The notes under the pieces are model-generated. The model was not told the origin of the DNA. It searched no databases and was given only the letters and a program-made list of their open reading frames with translations. From JADKIH01 sp031385005 (lineage in GTDB: Bacteria; Bacteroidota; Bacteroidia; AKYH767-A; 2013-40CM-41-45), in assembly GCA_031385005.1 (NCBI GenBank), contig JANNBB010000026.1, positions 160,940 through 224,939 on the forward strand: a stretch of DNA of 64,000 bases, in the 5' to 3' direction. Of this stretch, positions 44,452 through 54,061 are shown piece by piece. A program made the position numbers and the translations under genes. Every line of letters begins with the position of its first letter. Position 1 is the first letter of the stretch.

Positions 44452-47400
44452 ATGATGATTCAAAATTACCAAAAGTTAAAAACTTTCATTTTCCGGATAT
44501 TGTTTATTCTCTTTTTGCTAAACGCAATGGCTGATAAAACAATGGCCCAGTTAGCGTCCGGAATGCCTTTCAGGTTTTCACCTTCTACACACGCTGTAAC
44601 ACCTACGGTTCCTACACTTATTAATCTTGCTTCACGACCGGCAGCTATCAGGGACGAATTCGATACCCTTCTTGTTCCGGCCGGATTCAATTTTACTTTT
44701 GCAGGTATTGCTTATGATAGGGTAATTATTTCTACAAACGGATGGGTTGCTTTGGCTCCAAGCTCTGTTGCTGTTCTTCCTGCTTATTTTGCTTCAGCAT
44801 TACCTAACAATTCGTTGAGTACCTATGCGGGCGGACTACCATTGATTGCACCTTTATGGGACAATGATTCTTGCAGTCTAATTCAATATGGATTATTAGG
44901 AAACGTTTTAACAATTCGCTGGACTGTAAAATGGGATAAAACTAATGCAGGGGCTTACGGTTCTCCTTTTTGGGTTGTGCTTGACGGAAACACAGGTAAC
45001 ATCGATATTTATTTTTCTACTATCGCTTATGTACCTTCCGCTTCGGCCAGTGCTTCAGTTGGAATTGCCGGGGTATGTACCGGAGATTTTTATTCAGTAA
45101 CTCCCAATGCCGCCATTGCCAGTACAGCGATAGACAGTGTCGCCGAAAACTCAACGGTCGCTTTAAGACCCCAAGGGCACAGATATACCTTTATACCTTA
45201 TAATGCTAACGACAATTGCTCCGGTCCATTTCCGGCAAAAAACCTGGGTACGATAAATAGTACTTGTACTTATACTCAGTCAACGACTGTAAACGCTACT
45301 GTTTCAGGAGTTGGAAATTGCTCCACTGCTGACGACAACGATGTTTGGTTTACTATTGTTAAACCTATAGGTACAACTAATGTAATTGTAACCACTGCCC
45401 CATCAGCTTCCTGCCTTTCTGTTTCGGGAACAAGTGTAGAAGTTTATTCAGCTTGTGGCGGACCGGTTTTAGGATGCGCTACTACTAGTGGTGCTAATCC
45501 GGGTTTTGGCGAGGTAACACTCACCCGTTCCGGTTGTGTTGCTGAAACATTGTGGGTCCGAGTAACAGCGGATGGAGACGTCGCCGGCAAATTTCAAATT
45601 TGTGCAAAAAGTAATAATCCGGTAACAGGCAATGCATGCGCGAGTCCAACTCCTCTTTGTGCTCCGCCATTTAATTTAACCGGACTCAGCACACTTGGAA
45701 CAGTAAACGATTATAGCAACAACGTGCTTTGCCAATCCGATTATCTAACAGGTGAAGATTATGTTTTCACTTACACACCAACGGTTACTCAATGTGTAAA
45801 TATTTCCATCGACGGTACAGGTGCGAATTCATATCCGGGTTTGTTTCTTCTGGATGGTTGTCCAAACGACACAGATAATTCTGTTTGTGTTGCATCAGCT
45901 TCGAATGCATCTTTTGGAGATACCATTGGTAACATTACTCTTATCGCAGGACAAACTTATTACATCGTAGTTGACAACAACAGTATTTTGAGCGGGACAA
46001 CATCAATGCCATTTAATATACACCTAAATACATCAGCAGCAGCAGCACCTCCGAATGACAACTGCGGTTCTGCTGTGTCGCTTGGAACCATACCGCTAAA
46101 TGCTACGTGTACTTGGTCTGCTTCATATACAACAAGATGTTCAAACCCATCACCCATTGCCGGTTATCCTAATCCGGGATGTGGTGGATTTAATGCCTCA
46201 ACTACTAACGATGTCTGGTTTACTTTTACTCCAAGTTTTTCCGGGACGCTGTTAATTAACTCACAAGGAACCGGAACCAATCCTGTAATCCATGGAGGAC
46301 TTGCAGTTTATACCGGTACATGTGGATTGTTAAGTCTTGTTGCTTGTGCGGGTGATTCTGTTTCTATCCCATTCATGCCTAGTCTGAGTTTTCCTGTCAC
46401 CAATACAACTGTTTATTATATTCGTTTTTGGTCAGCAACCGGATTTGACCCCGGTGATTTTCAACTTTGTTTTCAAAGTAATTGCTCTCCTCCAAACGAT
46501 CTACCAATCAATGCTATTCCACTTACTTTAAGTGTACCTGTAATGGGTGATAATACGTGCAGTACAGGTGCCCAGGAAATGGCTCCATTGGGTTGTACAC
46601 ACGATGGAACCAACGTTTCAAATACAGTATGGTATTCTGTCGTTGTTCCTGCATCCGGCCAAATTGCTGTTCGAATCAGTCAGCTTTCTCTGGTCGATGC
46701 TGCAATTGGTGCATATCTTTTTCCTACCGGTCCGGCAAATGCCGCAACTTCGAACACCTTACTTGGATGTAACGATGATATTATTTTTATCACCCAATGC
46801 GGCGTTTGTGGAATGACTGGCGATAACGATGCTGCCCTTGTATTAACCGGAACTCCCGGTTCAACCATTTACTTAAGAGTTGATGGGGCACAATCCTGGA
46901 CAGGTAGTTTTTGGATCACTGCTATTTCCGGAACTTGCGGATCTGTTTTTCCTCCTGTTTACAGGAAAGATTGTGCAAATCCCGAATTCATTTGTACAAA
47001 CAGCAATTACTATTTACCAAATGGTGGAATCGGATCAGATGGCAACATCTGTGACTTTACTAATCTTCCTTGTTCCGGTGGAGCCACACGTTCCGAAGTT
47101 GGATCTGCCTGGCTGAAATTTACCGTTACTCCGGGAAGCCAATTAGGTTTTACCATTACTCCAAACGACTCTGCAGCGCCTACATGTAACTACAACTTCT
47201 TCCTTTGGGATGTAACCAGTCTGCCAAATTTTTGTAATCAAATTGCCACCACACCTCCTCTACGTTGCAATACCGTTGCCAACACGGGGAAAACGGGATT
47301 GCAAAATCCGGCCGGTGCAGCTTACTCTGCTTTAGTTGCTGCAGCTGCCACTCCGCGTACTTATATGCTATATGTCGAAAATCAAACTTCTGCAAACGAC

Positions 47401-49392
47401 GATGAAGGAGTTCCGGGAACAACAGCCGGATTCATTATTGATTGGGGAATCTGGAGTGGAGGAATAAACACAGGTCAAACTTTATTGTCGGGAACTTCAA
47501 CAACTTCTATCTGGAATGGAACTGTTATCGATACGAATTATCAATACTTGCCCAACTGGAAAGGTGTAGGAACTTGTCCTGCCGTTCTGCCTTCATGCAC
47601 AACAGATGTTTCTATTTCCGCAGCTACTAAAGAATGTTGGGTAACAGGAAATTCATATGCAAAAAATATAATTATCAACCTGGGCGGAACACTTCGCATA
47701 AAGTCAGGTGGAAATTTACATGTATGTGGCGATTTCACTAACAACGGAAGTTTAATTTGCGAACCCGGTGCCACCATTACTTTTGAAGGAACATCCTTTC
47801 AATACATTTCAGGCGCACTTACGGGAGCTAATTCTTTTGCCAGCATCGTCATCAACAAAACCAATAGCACTATCGTGTATTTAAATAACAACCTGGATGT
47901 AACTGAAAATTTTACTACTGCAAATGCTACCAGTATTTTCAGTATCAATGGAAAATATTTAAAAGTCGGAGGTGATTTTACCAACGCCTCCGGAGCCACT
48001 ACTTTTACCGGAATAGGCGGTTCTACTGTTGAATTTTATAAACCCATAAATCAATTCTTCACCAATCTGGTCGGTGCTATTACACTCAATCGTGTAGTGA
48101 TGAATAAACCGCTTGGAAAACTATACCTGAACGGTGCTTTCAGTACGATGAATATTGACTCGGCATTAACCTTAACTAACGGTATTATCGTAGGACCAAG
48201 AATAGTTGGTGCTCAGGAAGTAAATATGAAATATTATTTACCCACATCCATAACCGGGCACAATGCTTTAAGTTATATCGATGGTAAACTAAGAAGAAAG
48301 ATTGCAAACCCAACCGGACCTGCATCTCCAGCAATTCCTGCTTCATACGATTTTCCGGTTGGCGACTCACTTACTCCCGGTGGATATGAAATGGCTAATA
48401 TTACTTTTATTTCACCTACTCTCGTGAATAATTTGTTATGTACATTTCAACCTTGGCCTTTAATGGCTCCACCTAATCCCGGACCAAATTCTCCATTTGA
48501 ATGTATCTTCGCTCAGTATAATGTCCTCCCCATGTTAGACAATGGATACTGGAGTTTTGAAAGAAGTGTTACACCAAGCAATGGGGTTTACAAAGTTACT
48601 TTAAACAATACCGGTTATACCAATCAATTTGGTGCTAGTGGCTGGTCAATGGCTACAGCTGCTATTGCCGCCAATGCCAGTCTTACGGCATCGTGGAGTA
48701 TGGCTGCGAAATGCAGTATGTTAAGTACATTAACAAGTACGAGACGTGATAGCTTAAACTCCATTCCATATCCGGGATCATTTAATCACTTGTATGCAAC
48801 AGCTCAAACAGGTTCTCCATTACCAATCGAGTTGCTTTATTTTAATGCAGAAAAATATGGAGAAGGTGTTGTATGTAAATGGGAAACAGCCACAGAAAGG
48901 AATAATGACTATTTCGAAGTTGAAAGAAGTTTCGACGGCGAATCCTTCGTATCTGTGGGCAGAGAAGCAGGATGCGGCCCGGGAATTTGTAATGATTCCC
49001 GCAGCTATTCTGTAACAGATTACGAACGATGCAAGGGAATTGTTTACTACCGACTCAAACAAGTAGATATAGATGGACTGTTTTCCTATTCAGATATTGT
49101 TGCAATCAATTGTACCGATGTCAAAGACCTTGTAAGCCTTCATCCAAATCCTGCACAGTCTTCTATCACTTTATCTTTTAATCAATCTTCAGACTGTATT
49201 GTGATGGTTAGTATTATCGACTATACCGGTAGAATTGTTTATTCAAAAAAACATTCCGCAATAAAAGGATTTAATAAAATTCCAATTTCTATCGAAGAAC
49301 TTGCTGATGGGGTTTACAATGTTGATATACAAACCGACGGTAAAAGCAATGAAAAACCACGTCAGGTTAGATTCTTCAAAGAGTTAAAATAA
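44452..49392 (+). CDS. Large secreted protein with T9SS type A sorting domain
   Basis: I prefer ATG 44452 over the in-frame TTG at 44437. It gives a ~1646-residue protein with a signal peptide ending ADKTMAQ. Residues ~30-250 resemble a nidogen-like domain (VIISTNGWVALAPSS, TIRWTVKWDK). Several PPC-like beta domains follow, each starting with a Cys-rich PPNDNC-type segment and containing NDVWFT (ADDNDVWFTIV, TTNDVWFTFTPSFSGTL, NTVWYSVVVPASGQI, SAWLKFTVTPGSQL). From ~1080 a G8/beta-helix stretch follows (IIINLGGTLRIKSGGNLHVC). The last ~85 residues are a type A C-terminal domain: LHPNPAQSSITLSF, IIDYTGRIVYSKK, GVYNVDIQTDG. The CTD directs export by T9SS and removal or anchoring on the outer membrane. 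Function is unknown; binding of surfaces or glycans is plausible. Confidence 0.88.
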   Translation: MMIQNYQKLKTFIFRILFILFLLNAMADKTMAQLASGMPFRFSPSTHAVTPTVPTLINLASRPAAIRDEFDTLLVPAGFNFTFAGIAYDRVIISTNGWVALAPSSVAVLPAYFASALPNNSLSTYAGGLPLIAPLWDNDSCSLIQYGLLGNVLTIRWTVKWDKTNAGAYGSPFWVVLDGNTGNIDIYFSTIAYVPSASASASVGIAGVCTGDFYSVTPNAAIASTAIDSVAENSTVALRPQGHRYTFIPYNANDNCSGPFPAKNLGTINSTCTYTQSTTVNATVSGVGNCSTADDNDVWFTIVKPIGTTNVIVTTAPSASCLSVSGTSVEVYSACGGPVLGCATTSGANPGFGEVTLTRSGCVAETLWVRVTADGDVAGKFQICAKSNNPVTGNACASPTPLCAPPFNLTGLSTLGTVNDYSNNVLCQSDYLTGEDYVFTYTPTVTQCVNISIDGTGANSYPGLFLLDGCPNDTDNSVCVASASNASFGDTIGNITLIAGQTYYIVVDNNSILSGTTSMPFNIHLNTSAAAAPPNDNCGSAVSLGTIPLNATCTWSASYTTRCSNPSPIAGYPNPGCGGFNASTTNDVWFTFTPSFSGTLLINSQGTGTNPVIHGGLAVYTGTCGLLSLVACAGDSVSIPFMPSLSFPVTNTTVYYIRFWSATGFDPGDFQLCFQSNCSPPNDLPINAIPLTLSVPVMGDNTCSTGAQEMAPLGCTHDGTNVSNTVWYSVVVPASGQIAVRISQLSLVDAAIGAYLFPTGPANAATSNTLLGCNDDIIFITQCGVCGMTGDNDAALVLTGTPGSTIYLRVDGAQSWTGSFWITAISGTCGSVFPPVYRKDCANPEFICTNSNYYLPNGGIGSDGNICDFTNLPCSGGATRSEVGSAWLKFTVTPGSQLGFTITPNDSAAPTCNYNFFLWDVTSLPNFCNQIATTPPLRCNTVANTGKTGLQNPAGAAYSALVAAAATPRTYMLYVENQTSANDDEGVPGTTAGFIIDWGIWSGGINTGQTLLSGTSTTSIWNGTVIDTNYQYLPNWKGVGTCPAVLPSCTTDVSISAATKECWVTGNSYAKNIIINLGGTLRIKSGGNLHVCGDFTNNGSLICEPGATITFEGTSFQYISGALTGANSFASIVINKTNSTIVYLNNNLDVTENFTTANATSIFSINGKYLKVGGDFTNASGATTFTGIGGSTVEFYKPINQFFTNLVGAITLNRVVMNKPLGKLYLNGAFSTMNIDSALTLTNGIIVGPRIVGAQEVNMKYYLPTSITGHNALSYIDGKLRRKIANPTGPASPAIPASYDFPVGDSLTPGGYEMANITFISPTLVNNLLCTFQPWPLMAPPNPGPNSPFECIFAQYNVLPMLDNGYWSFERSVTPSNGVYKVTLNNTGYTNQFGASGWSMATAAIAANASLTASWSMAAKCSMLSTLTSTRRDSLNSIPYPGSFNHLYATAQTGSPLPIELLYFNAEKYGEGVVCKWETATERNNDYFEVERSFDGESFVSVGREAGCGPGICNDSRSYSVTDYERCKGIVYYRLKQVDIDGLFSYSDIVAINCTDVKDLVSLHPNPAQSSITLSFNQSSDCIVMVSIIDYTGRIVYSKKHSAIKGFNKIPISIEELADGVYNVDIQTDGKSNEKPRQVRFFKELK

Positions 49393-49422
49393 ATAAATTA
49401 CTGAATTGTTCTATCTAAAAAA

Positions 49423-49449
49423 AGAGAGTCGGTCGACTCTCTTTTTTTT
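49423..49449 (+). terminator. Rho-independent terminator
   Basis: A perfect palindromic stem AGAGAGTCG/CGACTCTCT with a very short loop is followed by eight Ts, 31 bases after the 1651-residue gene. As on other ends here, an A run precedes it, so it could also act on the convergent DinB-like gene. Confidence 0.9.
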
Positions 49450-49524
49450 GGAATAATATTTTACAAAATACTTTCTGTATTATTTTTAAGTAGTAGAAAT
49501 TAAATAATCTACACCTTATAAAAA

Positions 49525-50055
49525 CTAATTTTTCAAAATCCTCAAATACTCCTTCCATGGGCCAACTTCCTCTCTATATTGATGTGCCATGACTCTAGCA
49601 ATTTGTGATAAATGATCCAAATCGTGTACTACCCAGGTTGCGAGCAGGTTTTTCAAAATGACCTCACCAAAAGCAGGATGAATAGCAGTACGGTTTAAAT
49701 CGGCAACCTGAATGTTTCGGCTTTTCAGTTTCCTGATATTTTCCATTCTAAGTTGACTAAATTCCTCAATAATTTCCTGTAATGATTTTCCGACACTTTC
49801 CTGAAATTGCGCAAAACGATCAAAGGATGTAAATTTTCTCACAGCATTTTCAGAAAGAATAATATCCAATCTCTGTATCCAATCCGCTCGTTCTCCATGA
49901 ACCAAATGACCAACAATATCGTAGGGCGACCAACTCTCTCCTCCTTCATTATTGCCGGTCCACTCCGGTGAAAGTCCATTTAACAATTTACTCAAAACCT
50001 CCGGCGTACGCTCCAATATTTCTATTGAATGATTGATGCTAAATTCAAGTTTCAT
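49525..50055 (-). CDS. DinB family (DinB_2) protein
   Basis: The 176-residue predicted four-helix bundle has the subfamily order INHSIEILERTPEVLSKLL, ESWSPYDIVGHLVHGERADW with the first metal-type His residues, a middle helix, HPAFGEVILKNLLATWVVHD and the end DLDHLSQIARVMAHQY with the second and third His. A metal-dependent transferase or hydrolase activity is the family expectation; the substrate is unknown. It is a distant relative, not a duplicate, of the protein at 9081-9614. It lies 66 bases downstream of the peroxidase-fusion gene on the same strand and may be cotranscribed with it. Confidence 0.88.
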   Translation of the reverse strand: MKLEFSINHSIEILERTPEVLSKLLNGLSPEWTGNNEGGESWSPYDIVGHLVHGERADWIQRLDIILSENAVRKFTSFDRFAQFQESVGKSLQEIIEEFSQLRMENIRKLKSRNIQVADLNRTAIHPAFGEVILKNLLATWVVHDLDHLSQIARVMAHQYREEVGPWKEYLRILKN

Positions 50056-50121
50056 TGGTTATAGTATTTAACATTGAAGATGACTTTTTAGATAATAACT
50101 ATCATAGAACAATAATATCCA

Positions 50122-52047
50122 TCAATAATCTCCTCCAATTGGTCTTTCATTCAATTTGTCCTCGCCGGGAAAGAGTGGCAATTGCGATGGTTTAGAAGTA
50201 AGATAAGTTGTATCCGTTAACGATTTTAAAAAAGATATAAGTTGAAATTTTTCCGTTGGAGTCAGAAGTAATGAGTCGCTGCTTAAGGTTTGTAAAGGAA
50301 CCTTATAACCCAAACCGGATCCGCCACCCACATCATAGAATTCAATCACCTCTTCCAATGTTTTGAAAACACCATTGTGCATATAAGGTCCTGTTACCTC
50401 TATATTACGTAAGGTAGGAGTTTTAAATGCATGTCGGAATATGGGTACATCAATTACACCGGCACGTCCGATATCCGGATCGAGTTTTGGTTTATATCCT
50501 TGCTTTAGTTCAGGTACACCGATAATTTCCCATTCTGTTTCCACATAATCCGGAGGCATTAACCCATTAAATAAAGGTATGAAATGACAGGAAGCACAGT
50601 TTCCTTTGCCCATGTAAATATTAAATCCTTCCTTTTCATCAGCGGTTAGTAAATCTTCCCTCCCACTAATTGTTTTATCGAACCTGGAATTCATACCAAC
50701 AATTGAACGCTCATATTCAGCAATCGAAGTTAGAATAGAACGATTGGAAATAATTGTATCCTCTGTTCCAACATAGGCATTCCTAAAGAGTCGGACATAT
50801 TCGGGCGATGTACGTAATTTCAAAGCAACCTGACTGAAATCATTATGCATTTCGAGAGCATTGCTCATAACCTGCCCGGCCTGATCTTCAAAAGTAAATG
50901 CCCTCCCATCATGAAAAAGCTTTCGCTGAAAAACAGCGTTCACAATAGTAGGCGCATTTCGGGTTAAAAATTTACCTGGTTCGAAAGCCTGGCTCTTCGG
51001 TAATCCATCGGAGAATCCTTTATCCGGTTGGTGACAAGAAGCACATGCCCTCAGATTATTAGCTGATAAAACCGGATCAAAAAACAATATTTTTCCCAAT
51101 TCGACAATACGTTCTTTATCAGACAACCTTTTTGCAGGTAAAAAATAATTGGAATTAAATGCATGCGGGTCGAAAACAGAACGGTTATGGAAGTTTATTG
51201 CAGTAGTATTCATTGTTTCCTCCCGTACAAAATAATCACGAAAAGAAACCAACTTTTCACTTACCGGAATATAATATTGCATATAAAATTTAAAGTAATC
51301 AGGATCCTCCCCTGCTTTAACTTCATTCAAATATGCTACGGCATTATTAATTGAAATAAATAGTTCTTCTTTTACATCTACTTGTTTTCCTTCAGCTAAA
51401 GGATAAGCTTCCAATAAAATTTTTTCATAAGAAATCAACAGGGCCTTCGACTCCTGAACACCGGTACGACTTTCCGCTGTCTCGAAATTGGCAAAACCAA
51501 GCATAAACTGTCTGATCAAATGCATTTGCATAGCATCAAAGACATCCCGATCGTGAATTTCCATTGATTCAATAGATTGATTAATATTTCTTAATAAACT
51601 ATAAATATTATCGATCTCACTAATAATTCTCTTTCTAAAAAAACGAACACTATCACTATAAAGCATTGATTCGATATACTGAAAACCATGCGGCTCTACA
51701 TAATTGGTGATTTCATCGTCCTCTGCCATTTCTAATATAATCGGGCGATTGATGAATCGTGCATCACCGGGAAAAAATGCAATCACAAAGGGCTCTATAG
51801 ACTTATATTCTACTCGTGCTTTAGAAAGATAGATTTTAGCAGAGTCAAGGGAAGATGGGGATTTCTTGAGATTTGAAGTGAGATTTTCTAGGGTAAAGTT
51901 GATTTTTTGGATTTCGCGGGAATAAATTCTTTTAAAACCAAAACCCAAATCAACTTCAAGATTCAATTTATTTAAAAAAAAAGAAGATAAAATAAAATAA
52001 AATAGTACTAAAAAAGAAAATTTCAAAAGTGTTTTAAAATAAATCAT
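50122..52047 (-). CDS. Di-haem cytochrome c peroxidase (MauG/CcpA type) with imelysin-like N-terminal domain
   Basis: The 641-residue protein has an N-terminal hydrophobic segment (residues ~9-28), so it is exported or anchored. Residues ~35-290 are helical and carry YKSIEPFVIAFFPGDARFIN and VEPHGFQYIESMLYSD, resembling imelysin/EfeO-like proteins. Residues ~310-625 are the peroxidase part: KILFFDPVLSANN, the first haem motif CASCH near 334, NAPTIVNAVFQRKLFHDGR, and the second haem motif CASCH near 483, then FKTPTLRNIEVTGPYMHNG. Two CXXCH motifs and the TLRN-PYMHNG signature are firm. It should reduce H2O2 or act in oxidative modification in the periplasm. Its ATG overlaps the stop of the upstream 509-residue gene by four bases (ATGA), so the two are coupled. 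Confidence 0.88.
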   Translation of the reverse strand: MIYFKTLLKFSFLVLFYFILSSFFLNKLNLEVDLGFGFKRIYSREIQKINFTLENLTSNLKKSPSSLDSAKIYLSKARVEYKSIEPFVIAFFPGDARFINRPIILEMAEDDEITNYVEPHGFQYIESMLYSDSVRFFRKRIISEIDNIYSLLRNINQSIESMEIHDRDVFDAMQMHLIRQFMLGFANFETAESRTGVQESKALLISYEKILLEAYPLAEGKQVDVKEELFISINNAVAYLNEVKAGEDPDYFKFYMQYYIPVSEKLVSFRDYFVREETMNTTAINFHNRSVFDPHAFNSNYFLPAKRLSDKERIVELGKILFFDPVLSANNLRACASCHQPDKGFSDGLPKSQAFEPGKFLTRNAPTIVNAVFQRKLFHDGRAFTFEDQAGQVMSNALEMHNDFSQVALKLRTSPEYVRLFRNAYVGTEDTIISNRSILTSIAEYERSIVGMNSRFDKTISGREDLLTADEKEGFNIYMGKGNCASCHFIPLFNGLMPPDYVETEWEIIGVPELKQGYKPKLDPDIGRAGVIDVPIFRHAFKTPTLRNIEVTGPYMHNGVFKTLEEVIEFYDVGGGSGLGYKVPLQTLSSDSLLLTPTEKFQLISFLKSLTDTTYLTSKPSQLPLFPGEDKLNERPIGGDY

Positions 52048-53573
52048 TTTTGTAACCTTTTATTAATTTTCATTTGAATTGCTTTTTTATGATTATAGTT
52101 ATCGAAATTCATTATAGATATAAACCACTCATCAAAAGGTATCATCTCAGGACTTTTTATGTTCCAACTAAATAGTAAATTTCCGTCCTTCAATTTACTG
52201 AATTCGGATGATCTAATCTCATAAACAGTCTTAAAATTAAAACTTTCATGTACTAAACTAGTAAATATTTTTAAAATTAACTTAGATCTTTCATAAAAAG
52301 CACCTTGACCTTTCACCTTGCTCATGTACTTTCTCATACTTTCAATACTATTTTCTGCCAATATTAACTTATTTGTTACAATATAGTTCATAACTGTAAA
52401 TATCCTAATACCAATGTTCCAACCATCCTTATCAGTATCTAAATGCTTACAGTTTTTTAGATACAAAGTTGTTTGAACATAATTCATATTTATAAAATTA
52501 ATTACCGCTGCAAAAAACATAAATTTAGCCTTTAAATATTTAGAAATAATTACATTATCTATTTTTGCAAATATTTTATTCATACAATTCATTGAATCTT
52601 TTAATTCCCCACTAAAATAATAATTATAGAACTTCATCTCTGTAACAAGAAGCTCATTAAAATCATTACGAGTAGGGGATTTTGCAATTTTATCCAAATA
52701 ATAAAGTGATTTATTAAAATTTAAAAGCATTGTTTCACACTCAGCTATGTTCAAAAGACATGTTGCGAAATAACTATTAAAAACAAAATTTTTATTGCGC
52801 TGTAAGTATTGAAATAATTTTTTGAAATTGTTAAGACAGGAAAAGTAATCTCCTGAATTATAATATTGAACGCCTTTTAAATTAAACAAATTAATTTTGA
52901 TACTTTTAGATTTAGTTCGCTCATAATCATTGCCTACCTTTTTAATAGCGTTTTTCAAACTTAATCCATCCAAAACCTTTTGTCTAAAATCAAAATTTGA
53001 ACTATAGAGCCTTATTAAATATTGTGAATATTTTAATGCAATGTTACATTCATTATAATACTGAATGCTCTTAAATACTTTATTGTATTCACTAATTCCT
53101 TGCCTTAAAGACATTTTGACTAGTTTCTTTTCCAGTGCAATAATTAAATAATCGTAGTATTCAACTTTAATAGATAGTCGAATTGCTTGATTTAAAACAA
53201 GCAATGCATATTTTGTTATTCCTCGATAAGCTAAAGCATCATACAACAAAATCTTCTTTCGAATTAATAACACTTGTTTGCTTTTCAAATCAAAAAGTTC
53301 ATTATTAAACATTAATTCATTTGAAATCAAACCCTCAAAAACCTTTTCGGTTAATCTTTGAAGCAGCTTCCGTAGAGTATCTGTGCTAATATCATTCTTA
53401 AATAAATTAAATTGAATTGAGCTTCCATTTTCAACAATCGCTTCAAATAGCGTTCTGGATAATTTGTCAACTTTATCATTTGAGCGCTTATAAAATATTT
53501 GTTTGCGAAGTATCTTTATTTCAATTTCTGTAAGTTTTGAAAAAACCGTACATAATCTTTCAAATTCCATCAT
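52044..53573 (-). CDS. Hypothetical helical-repeat (TPR-like) protein, paralogue of the one at 54062-55531
   Basis: I do not recognise this 509-residue protein by family name. It is Lys/Asn/Ile-rich with no signal peptide. The N-terminal ~90 residues (LTEIEIKILRKQIFYK) could be a winged-helix-like unit. The rest is made of ~35-residue amphipathic helix pairs with Tyr/Leu spacing typical of TPR-like folds, e.g. KYALLVLNQAIRLSIKVEYY. The end carries KDGWNIGIRIF, then NFKTVYE and WNIKSPEMIPFDEWF, which recur in the second protein. It overlaps the peroxidase-fusion gene by ATGA. Its base composition is clearly AT-richer than the flanking genes, which may mean transfer. A sensing or regulatory role next to the XRE gene is a guess. 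Confidence 0.65.
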   Translation of the reverse strand: MMEFERLCTVFSKLTEIEIKILRKQIFYKRSNDKVDKLSRTLFEAIVENGSSIQFNLFKNDISTDTLRKLLQRLTEKVFEGLISNELMFNNELFDLKSKQVLLIRKKILLYDALAYRGITKYALLVLNQAIRLSIKVEYYDYLIIALEKKLVKMSLRQGISEYNKVFKSIQYYNECNIALKYSQYLIRLYSSNFDFRQKVLDGLSLKNAIKKVGNDYERTKSKSIKINLFNLKGVQYYNSGDYFSCLNNFKKLFQYLQRNKNFVFNSYFATCLLNIAECETMLLNFNKSLYYLDKIAKSPTRNDFNELLVTEMKFYNYYFSGELKDSMNCMNKIFAKIDNVIISKYLKAKFMFFAAVINFINMNYVQTTLYLKNCKHLDTDKDGWNIGIRIFTVMNYIVTNKLILAENSIESMRKYMSKVKGQGAFYERSKLILKIFTSLVHESFNFKTVYEIRSSEFSKLKDGNLLFSWNIKSPEMIPFDEWFISIMNFDNYNHKKAIQMKINKRLQK

Positions 53574-53710
53574 ATCTTAATAAATTATATTTAATAATTT
53601 AAACATATTTTTTTGAAATAACACTACAAATTTTGTGTCCCTTTTTGGTTAATAATTTCCATTGAGGACAGTTGCTTAACAAATATATTTGTAAAAATAA
53701 AAATAATAAA

Positions 53711-54025
53711 ATGGAATCAAAATTCAAAGTAAACGATATTCTTTTTAGTCTTGGTAGCACTTTGCGACTATTAAGAATGAACAAAGGATTTAAATCTGCT
53801 GAAATATTCAGTTATGAGCATGACTTAAATAGAACAGCTTATTGGAGGTGGGAGAATGGAGAAAATATAACAATGAAAAATTTTTTAAAATTATGTGAAA
53901 TCCACAATATTTCACCCAAAGAATTATTTGAATTACTGGAGGCAAAATACAATTCCCCAGCTAAACAAAATTTACTAAATGAACCCGGCAGCGTAGCATT
54001 AAAACATCGAAAAATTAAAATTTAG
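53711..54025 (+). CDS. Small XRE-type helix-turn-helix regulator
   Basis: From ATG 53711 the protein has 104 residues. An upstream in-frame TTG (53672) would add 13 Lys/Asn-rich residues and is less likely. Residues ~12-75 have XRE helix-turn-helix order: LGSTLRLLRMNKGFKSAEI (helices 1-2), DLNRTAYWRWENGENIT (recognition helix with the usual W..WE.G pattern) and MKNFLKLCEIHNISPKELF (helices 4-5). The C-terminal ~30 residues are basic and short. It should bind DNA as a dimer. It lies on the opposite strand between the two helical-repeat genes, divergent from the 509-residue gene and convergent with the 489-residue gene, so it may repress the former. Confidence 0.75.
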   Translation: MESKFKVNDILFSLGSTLRLLRMNKGFKSAEIFSYEHDLNRTAYWRWENGENITMKNFLKLCEIHNISPKELFELLEAKYNSPAKQNLLNEPGSVALKHRKIKI

Positions 54026-54061
54026 TCAAATAAATTGAAAAATTAAATGACTCAAACTAAA

